From NCBI RefSeq assembly GCF_963675165.1, contig NC_087389.1, positions 1,460,001 through 1,524,000 on the forward strand: a DNA stretch of 64,000 bases, written 5' to 3'. The translations under genes and the position numbers were made by a program. Origin of the DNA: Halichondria panicea. Lineage: Eukaryota; Porifera; Demospongiae; Suberitida; Halichondriidae. Numbering within the stretch: position 1 is the first letter of the stretch; every line of letters starts with the position of its first letter. Under the pieces are notes generated by a model. That model saw nothing but the letters and a program-made list of their open reading frames with translations, was not told the origin of the DNA and ran no database searches. Below, piece by piece: positions 57,087 through 64,000 of the stretch.

Positions 57087-60000
57087 TTATAAAATGTGTC
57101 TCTTTTTTAAGTTGTCCACAAACTGCTTGCCCACTTGCGATCCACTCACATAGAGCACACACGGCTTGCCCTGAGGCGTGTTAATGGACACAAACTGGTC
57201 TGCCCCTGCAACCAGACAAGATATAATCAATATCAGAACTTGCTGCTTATATAATTATATCTTCATACGCCCTTGATATAATAATAAGCAGCAAGTTCTG
57301 ATATTATGTACGTACATTCCACATCGATAGAGTGCATGCTTGTAATTGTATTAGTAATTACAGTACTATAGAGCTATTTGAATTGTTAAGGGGTCGCTGA
57401 TTGAACTCACCATGATAGACGGTGCTGGTCCACACATGCACCCACTCAGTGCCAGCTGGTAAGAACACCCTCACGAACGGTACAAGAGTAGTCGAATCAA
57501 AAGCCTGTAACACTGGTGCCACTAACAACTCTGTACCGAGCATGAACTGATATTTTAGCTCCTCCGACATCTCAAACACTTTAGGGTTGCTAGGAAATAC
57601 GAGCATCATATGCCTAGCAACTGGCCATCCCTTCTCGAAGGCCTCGTCCATGAGTTGCTGACGGTAGAAGCTCCAGCTCTGGAAGACAACGGCCATTTTG
57701 AAGAAGTGTTGGAGAGTGTCGTTGTCAGAGTTGAACTGCCAGTTTTTCTCTGGTAGGGTACCGAGGTGGGAGCGATACATCGTGGTGAAGGCAGCCAACT
57801 CACACCAGCGGATGAACAACTCCTTGGTCCGAACATATCTACAAGTATATGATTAAGTATTACTTTGCAGTGATTGGCTAACTAGATCTAGCGAATACAG
57901 TTTGCACATACCCCGGTAGATATAACATAATTATTAGCTAACTTAGCCTCTCCAGCATTTCTATACCCTAAAACAACAATATTCTCCACTCCCTCACTTG
58001 AATGGTGCCTGGTCAATGGCAGTGTAGCCTCCAATATCAGAATGAGTACTGGTATAGCCAGAGAGCCCTCCAGTCAGCATCCCTATCACCACGGTACCAA
58101 GCCCATCAAACGAGTCCCATAATACCATCTGATCCCCCAGCCAAAACCCACGGGTTACATTTGGGCTCCCCATGTAACCACTACGCATGAAGAAGATGAC
58201 ATCGTCGGAATTACAAAGAGTTTCGTCATTGTTTAGAAATTGACTGGCTCGTTCGATGGCTTCAGAATTAATGCCCGCCCATAGGAAAGGATAGAGGGAG
58301 TGGTACACTGGGCCGGGGACATCATAGGAAATTTTGTAGTTCAGGGGCAAGCTCTCACCAAAGTCACACATCCACCCACACACTCCAGTCTCAAGCATGT
58401 TCTGAGAGAGAGAGACAAGCGATCATTTTCAGTTATAGTATACAACCATGCAACGGTACACGACACAAACATGGAAACAGAGTTATGTAGCTCAAATCTG
58501 TCCAACAAAAATGTACTGTGTTGTGATTACTTAAAGCCACAGACAACAAGGGTGCTTTCATAGGTACCTTGATAATGATGTTTATCATCCACTCATAGGC
58601 CGGCCCCGGTGGTGAGAGGTCTGCCATACAGCTGTTGCCATAGCCCGACCAAACGCTCCCATCCTCCAGTTTAATAAAGTAGTCGTTCTTGAGTCCCTCT
58701 TCCAAGTAGTTGTGTGTGAAGGGGGTCCCTCTCTGAGTGACGTTGCTGAACAGAGGGTTGATGTAAGTGAGAGTGCGAATACCCTTCGAGAGGAGGTCAC
58801 CTATCAACTCGGTCCACTTGGGATAGTGGCTACTGTCAACCTGCGAGAATAGCACCTGACTTTAGACCAGGGTTCTTGAAACTAGCTTAAAATTGTACAT
58901 GTACAGTATAGAATTTGTTAGAATGGCTGCTGACTCACCTCCCAGTTCCACCACAGTCCAGTTCTCGGGAGATCTTTCGGACCACTAAACACTCTCTGTC
59001 CCGTCCAGTCCTGCAGCCACACCCCCACTACGTCACTAAGGTTACCCCACTGGGTCTCCACCTGTGCCAGTGTCTTGTATACTGCATCTGTACCACCCTG
59101 CAGTCCCAGGACTGCCCCCTGACCCACCCACTTGGGGAGGGGCTTCAGTCGACCCACCGAAGGTACAGACGTGTACGTTGTGAGCAGATCGAGAATGGAC
59201 TTGCCTGTACAGTGATGAGATGTGTTGCTAAAATAAACCAAATACCATTTTTGTAGCTACTTGTAACCGAATGTCTATAGTAACTCGTTTTGGCAGCAAC
59301 CATATAACACTAACACTACAATCTACGTTACATTGTCAATCAGAGAATAATGCATAAACTGTATTAATGTGCATCTCATCCCAGGGTCAATAAAGCGCAA
59401 TCAATTGAGTACAACTGAACAGACAGTTTTGTTTACATCCCTTACCAGTTATTATTTGCCCTGTTATTGCATGGCCAGTGAGTTCTATCGTAACAGTGTC
59501 GTTGACCGTCAGATCGAACACTGTGTAGTCGAGGGAGGTGAGCATCAGACCGTGACTATGACTTGTCACATACTGGGGCACGTACGTGTAGGTGGTGTGC
59601 CAGGACCCACCTGTACTCGAGTGACACATAATTTTAATACGCAATTCAATTCCTCCTAAAGCCTTAAAAAAAGAGGTGAATACAGGCTGACAACTAACTA
59701 CGATAATATTATAAGCTAATTTTGAAAGAGCTTTCAAAGAGCTACAATAATTAATTTCAAATTCAAATTCAATTTATGGGGCACTCAAGGTTAGCTACCG
59801 AACACTTCAATTTTTATAACAATTAACATAACGTAACGTACCTGCTCCTGGTGACAGGGTGTCCAGAATGGTGGTGAATGGTTCCAGTCCCCGGCCCACC
59901 CCCTGCTCAGACAGGAACACAGGGAGTCTCCGCCCCTTCATATTAAACACAGAATACTGGACCCCAAAGCCATAGAACTGCTCGTCCTCCTCACACGCAT

Positions 60001-60457
60001 ACGATAGCCTGATCTGATTATAGTAGTCATTTTTTGTCATGGTAACAGAGAAAAATAACGAATTGTCATTTATTTCTCCAAGCTGAACAACGAAACCCAC
60101 TTTACCGCACAACATCCCCTGAAGATAAACAGCTGGTGGCGAATCAGAGCTCTTAACTTCGGCAATCACTGCTTCTGAACAGACTGCCTCAGGGGGTGCA
60201 TCCGAGAAGATAAAGTTGCCACCTATTTGCAATACCGAGTCGTTTACTTTAGCAGCTGTGATAAATTTATTGCTGCTCTTTGGAGAGCTCCAAACAGGTT
60301 GGTCTTCTCCAGTAGGAGTCACAGTGAGGGTTGGCAGGTTGGTCGGGTCGAAATGAATGACAAAGTGGCCAGTTTTAAAGCTGGCTGGGGCTGGGTCCTC
60401 AGAAAGTGTGGGAGCAATCCAGATAGATAGGAACAGCAAGAGCAACTTCCAATCCAT
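57087..60457 (-). CDS. Secreted GH31 glycosidase, YihQ (sulfoquinovosidase)-like, copy 1
   Basis: Seven exons (60457-59842, 59655-59446, 59204-58939, 58840-58568, 58401-57998, 57838-57411, 57205-57087) close to 771 residues. Signal peptide MDWKLLLLFLSIWIAPTLS, a beta-rich N-domain, then a TIM barrel: GVWLQDWTGQR, LTYINPLFSN, ETGVCGWMCDFGESLPLN (nucleophile Asp in C-D-F-G-E), FFMRSGYMGSP, LGDQMVLWDS (acid/base Asp), HSDIGGYT, RWCELAAFTTMYRSH and NWQFNSD. All follow E. coli YihQ in order. YihQ releases sulfoquinovose from plant and algal sulfolipid. Its Arg in K-R-x-x-W-x-W is not cleanly conserved here (RTGLWWNWE), so the substrate may be another alpha-glycoside. Introns and signal peptide show it is an animal gene. 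A second copy follows at 61962. Confidence 0.88.
57230..57304. repeat. Inverted repeat in the last intron of GH31 copy 1
   Basis: atatcagaacttgctgctta (57230-57250) and its inverse (57284-57304), 21-bp perfect arms. The paralogous intron near 62085-62109 keeps only one arm (ataataagcagcaagttctg), so the hairpin arose or was lost after duplication. Confidence 0.85.
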
Positions 60458-60516
60458 TTTCTAGGCTATATCTATAGCATGCAGGCATGTGGGAGACAAA
60501 CAGTGACCTGCTTATT

Positions 60517-60712
60517 TATAGTATCAGGAGCCATAAATATTTATGGGCTCCTGATATAATATAATTATAATATACATGTATGTTGTGCAGTGAATATCAT
60601 TAAAATCAGCCCATGCAAATTAATACATGTACAGGTATTATATCATTAAAATCAGCCCATGCAATTAATACTATTAATTTGCATAGGCTGATTTTAATGA
60701 TATTCACAGCAC
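60517..60712. repeat. Cluster of palindromes and repeats upstream of GH31 copy 1
   Basis: First a near-perfect palindrome, tatcaggagccataaatatt and its inverse (about 60520-60556). Then atcattaaaatcagcccatg occurs twice in direct orientation (near 60597 and 60643) and once inverted (near 60687-60706). This lies 60-260 bp upstream of the GH31 start codon, where its promoter should be. Confidence 0.75.
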
Positions 60713-61005
60713 AACAGATGATTTTTACATGTAGAGGGTGGGTGCCTAACAAGCAGCATTATATTAGATTACATGCATGAGAAATGACTACACAAATTAT
60801 ATATCACTTAATAGCACGCAACTTGAGTCCACACATGCACTCAGTCCTCCAGCAGAGATTCCTTGAGTCGTACAGATCTGAGGAGTGGAAGTTTCCTTGT
60901 CCTTGAAGTGGTGCATGCATGAGCGCAGTGCTGCATACAGTATTAATTGGTATTTGTTTCATGTTTATTGTTTTAATTGGTATTTGTTTCATGTGGTTAC
61001 ATGCA

Positions 61006-61446
61006 GGACTCTGAACTGAGTGAGTATGATGATGATGACTCTGAAAATGGAGGATGACGGGGAAACTCCTAATAAGGAATTATTGTTCATTTTGTGTTAT
61101 TAATTATTAGATTTTCTCCACTTTAGATGACTGTTGAGTTACCCAAGAGGAAAGCTAAGCAGGTATTTTGTGTATGGTGTGGTTTTGTCTAATTATCAAC
61201 AGCTGCTGTTTATTTTGCAGGGGATAAAGACTCCGCCACAACCATGCAGGTTGGTGGTGTACACTGTCATTGTGTGCAATCGTCTTTGTCTTCCATGTTA
61301 TTACCACACAGCTGTCGCCATTGTATTATATGCATTATAAGCCTTTGATTGTGTGTCTCTCCTTATAGGGCCCAGCCAGAAAGATGCCACCATAGATGAC
61401 GACCATAGATGACGACTGGCGTACAAATTTAGAGACTTTTTTTTAA
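61006..61446 (+). pseudogene. Duplicated 3' exons of GNL3L, non-functional fragment
   Basis: Contains the counterparts of the last four GNL3L exons (56245-56672) with splice signals still visible: gactctgaactgagtgagta..., atgactgttgagttacccaa, gggataaagactccgcca and the gggcccagccagaaagatgc block. There is no 5' part of the gene. One extra A in the acidic exon (ctgaaaatggagg versus ctgaaatggagg) shifts the frame, and a 15-bp local duplication (accatagatgacg) disturbs the last exon. It arose by the tandem duplication, not retroposition, because introns are present. Confidence 0.88.
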
Positions 61447-61719
61447 ACATTTTATTGTTGTGCAATCAAAATGCTCTACACATGTCATGTGATAACCCAC
61501 AGCTTGACCGAAAATTGGCTGATGTAACGATACCTAGCAGGAGCTCATTTATTATTATATATAGCGTCCATGTCATTTATTCATGTACAGACCAGGTATA
61601 GTTTAAGTAATTCCTACAACAATGTAGTAATTCAAAGTTCTAATGTTTCGTATATAATAATAATCATGCCAACCATAAATAAGAATTATGGTTATCTTAC
61701 TTCAGACCAGCTTCACCCC

Positions 61720-61831
61720 TAGTCTGGGGGCCAGACCTTTTCTCAGAGGGGGGAGAGGGAAGAGAGAAAGAGATCCTACATGTAGCTCTCTTGATTTTGC
61801 CCCCGAGCTATTAGGTCTGGCCCCCAGACTA
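61720..61831. mobile_element. 112-bp MITE with 9-bp target duplication and a known empty site
   Basis: TIRs TAGTCTGGGGGCCAGACCT and their inverse at the right end (19 bp). The target duplication is CTTCACCCC at 61711-61719 and 61832-61840. The paralogous copy 1 near 56856-56870 reads accagcttcacccctaaaaa without the element. Insertion therefore followed the segmental duplication. A 9-bp duplication suggests a Mutator-like (MULE) transposase. Confidence 0.88.
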
Positions 61832-61961
61832 CTTCACCCCCTCCCTGCAAACTGTTCCCTCGAGCTGGTCCAGTCAGAGGGATTATGCCACCATGCATGA
61901 TAAAGTTCACAGACAATAATATTATATTTATGACTATATAAACAAAAGCATTTCACACAGA

Positions 61962-64000
61962 TTATAAAATGTGTCTCTTTTTTAAGTTCTCCACAAACTG
62001 CTTGCCCACTTGTGATCCACTCACATAGAGCACACACGGCTTGCCCTGAGGCGTGCCAATGGACACAAACTGGTCTGCCCCTGGATAATAATAAGCAGCA
62101 AGTTCTGAAAATTATGTACATGTACGTACATTCCAGATCGATAGAGTGCATGCTTGTAACTTGTATTAAATCAATAATTACGTACTATATAGCTATTTGA
62201 TTGATTAAACTCACCATGATAGACGGTGCTGGTCCACACATGCACCCACTCAGTGCCAGCTGGTAGGAACACCCTCACGAACGGTACAAGACCCGTCGGA
62301 TCAAAAGCCTGTAGCACTGGTGCCACTAACAACTCTGTACCGAGCATGAACTGATATTTTAGCTCCTCTGACATATCAAACACTTTAGGGTTGCTAGGGA
62401 ATACGAGCATCATATGCCTAGCAACTGGCCATCCCTTCTCGGAGGCCTCGTCCATGAGTTGCTGACGGTAGAAGCCCCAGCTCTGGAAGACAACAGCCAT
62501 TTTGAAAAAGTGTTGGAGAGTGTCGTTGTCGGAGTTGAACTGCCAGTTCTCCTCTGGTAGAGTACCAAGGTGGGAGCGATAGATAGTGGTGAAGGCAGCC
62601 AACTCACACCAGCGGATGAACAACTCCTTGGTCCGAACATACCTACAGGTATTAAAAATGATGATCAAGTCATTTAAGTACCATTTTGTAGTGATTGGCC
62701 AACTAGCAACTAACATACAGTTTGCACATAGATCATAGATCTTAGCCTTCTACCCTCAAACAACACTGTCTCACTCCCTCACTTGAATGGTGCCTGGTCA
62801 ATGGCAGTGTAGCCTCCAATATCAGAATGAGTACTGGAATAGCCAGAGAGCCCTCCAGTCAGCATCCCTATCACCACGGTACCAAGCCCGTCAAACGAGT
62901 CCCATAATACCATCTGATCCCCCAACCAAAATCCACGGCTTGACTTTGGGCTCTGAGTGTTACCACTACGCATGAAGAAGATGACATCGTCGGAATTGCA
63001 AAGAGTTTTATCATTGTTTAGAAATTTACTGGCTTGTTCAATGACTTCAGAATTAAGGTCTGCCCATAGGGAAGGATAGAGGGAGTGGTACTGTGGGCCG
63101 GGGATATTTAAGTCGGTGGAAGGTTTGTAGTTCAGGGGCACGCTCTCACCAAAGTCACACACCCACCCACACACTCCAGTCTCAAGCATGTTCTGTGAGA
63201 GGGTCACTTTCAGTTTCAGTAAATGTCATCCAATCAACGGTACAAAACACACAAGCATAGAAACTGAGTACCTATAATTATATGTAGCTCAAATCTTTCC
63301 AACAAAAATACTTTACTGTCATGCCATGTGATTAAAGCCACAGATAACAAGAGTGTTCTCATAGGTACGTACCTTGGTAATGATGTTTATCATCCAATCA
63401 AATACCTTCTCCTGTGATAAGTCTGCCATGCAGCTGTTGCCATAGCCCGACCAAACGCTCCCATCCTCCAGTTTAATAAAGTAGTCGTTCTTGAGCCCCT
63501 CTTCCAAGTAGTTGTGTGTGAAGGGGGTCCCTCTCTGAGTGACGTTGCTGAACAGAGGGTTGATGTAAGTGAGAGTGCGAATACCCTTCGAGAGGAGGTC
63601 ACCTATCAACTCGGTCCACTTGGGATAGTGGCTACTGTCAACCTGCGAGAATAGAGATATCTAAATAAATAATGCACCTGACTTTAGACCGGGGTTCTTG
63701 AAACTAGCTTGAAATTGTACATGTACATGTACATGTACAGTATAGAATATGGCTGCTGACTCACCTCCCAGTTCCACCACAGTCCAGTTCTCGGGAGATC
63801 TTTCGGACCACTAAACACCCTCTGTCCCGTCCAGTCCTGCAGCCACACCCCCACCACGTCACTAAGGTTACCCCACTGGGACTCCACTTGTGCCAACGTC
63901 TTGTGTACTGCATCTGTGCCACCCTGTAGTCCCAGGACCGCCCCCTGACCCACCCACTGGGGGAGGGGCTTCAGTCGACCCACCACAGAGGTGTACGTTG
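61962..64000 (-). CDS. GH31 glycosidase, YihQ-like, copy 2 (5' part outside window)
   Basis: The last five exons are present, with splice sites and frame intact: about 64000-63766 (partial), 63643-63374, 63192-62783, 62643-62214 and 62080-61962. Catalytic motifs are kept: ETGVCGWVCDFGESVPLN, LGDQMVLWDS, HSDIGGYT and NWQFNSD. Differences from copy 1 include a six-base deletion near 63984 and clustered substitutions around STDLNIPGPQ and SGNTQSPKSSRG, beside the active-site loops. Both copies look functional, so they may have diverged in substrate. Signal peptide and N-domain exons are expected just past 64000. Confidence 0.85.

Larger units (their letters stand above)
60960..64000. repeat. Second copy of a ~4.8-kb tandem segmental duplication
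   Basis: From about 60985 onward the sequence realigns with 56225 onward at an offset of about 4.75-4.8 kb. It carries the GNL3L last exons, the convergent spacer and the GH31 gene in the same order. Coding parts are visibly very similar; introns differ by indels. The left junction is blurred and lies just after the MITE at 55994-56193 in copy 1. The right end lies beyond the window. Confidence 0.88.

Noticed and set aside
1-64000. tRNA, rRNA, snRNA genes and CRISPR-like arrays
   Set aside because: I looked for B-box-like and cloverleaf signals and regular spacer arrays. The only regular arrays are micro- and minisatellites without unique spacers.

Overview
This window looks like nuclear DNA from an early-branching animal, most probably a demosponge. 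Almost every gene is a conserved animal housekeeping gene broken by many very short introns (commonly 45-150 bp) with GT-AG borders. Introns are full of CA/GT microsatellites, poly-C tracts and small inverted-repeat elements. The sponge assignment is an inference: it rests on compactness and on a cysteine-containing N-terminal domain that I remember as common in sponge gene models. I could not search for it. I see no virus-derived or LTR element, CRISPR array, rRNA or tRNA gene.

Layout. 1-974 (-): 5' part of a secreted protein with two cysteine-rich repeats. 1429-2967: 1.5-kb inverted-repeat transposon. Then come TXNL4A (+), mitochondrial DARS2 (+), an N-terminal-RASSF-type gene (-), DDB1 (+), an SRF gene with an unusual N-terminal domain (-), an LRAT/NlpC-P60-type gene (+), RFT1 (-), a hydroxyethylthiazole-kinase-like gene (+), LAP2/TMPO (-), APEX2 (+), RNF7/RBX2 (+), PXK (-), NSMCE3/MAGE (+) with an intronless GPCR gene inside one intron, an SNX5/6-like gene (-), RECQL (+), an intronless VAMP7-like gene (+), DUS4L (-), GNL3L (+), and two tandem GH31 glycosidase genes (-). 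The second glycosidase runs off the window and arose by a duplication of about 4.8 kb that also copied the 3' end of GNL3L.

Orientation alternates almost perfectly. Seven pairs of start codons face away from each other across only 97-284 bp, so many promoters must be shared or overlapping. Convergent pairs are also tight; DARS2 and the RASSF gene stop codons are 5 bp apart. By function the neighbourhood is mixed: ubiquitin ligases (DDB1, RBX2), genome maintenance (APEX2, RECQL, NSMCE3), membrane traffic (PXK, SNX, VAMP7), translation and ribosome biogenesis (DARS2, DUS4L, GNL3L). I see no operon or gene-cluster logic beyond promoter sharing.

The most unusual items are: the SRF gene whose splice phases join a 319-residue foreign N-terminal domain to the MADS box; a mitochondrial-type AspRS that lacks the bacterial GAD insertion domain; a ThiM-like kinase with a large Ser-Pro-rich insert and a changed active-site loop in an animal gene; the GPCR nested in NSMCE3; and a 112-bp element with a 9-bp target duplication whose empty site is preserved in the paralogous copy. 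Exon borders given below were placed by hand from splice signals and reading phase. For several genes (DARS2, RASSF, DDB1, SRF, ThiM-like, APEX2, RNF7, NSMCE3, RECQL, GH31 copy 1) the full exon chain closes in frame to a plausible family length.
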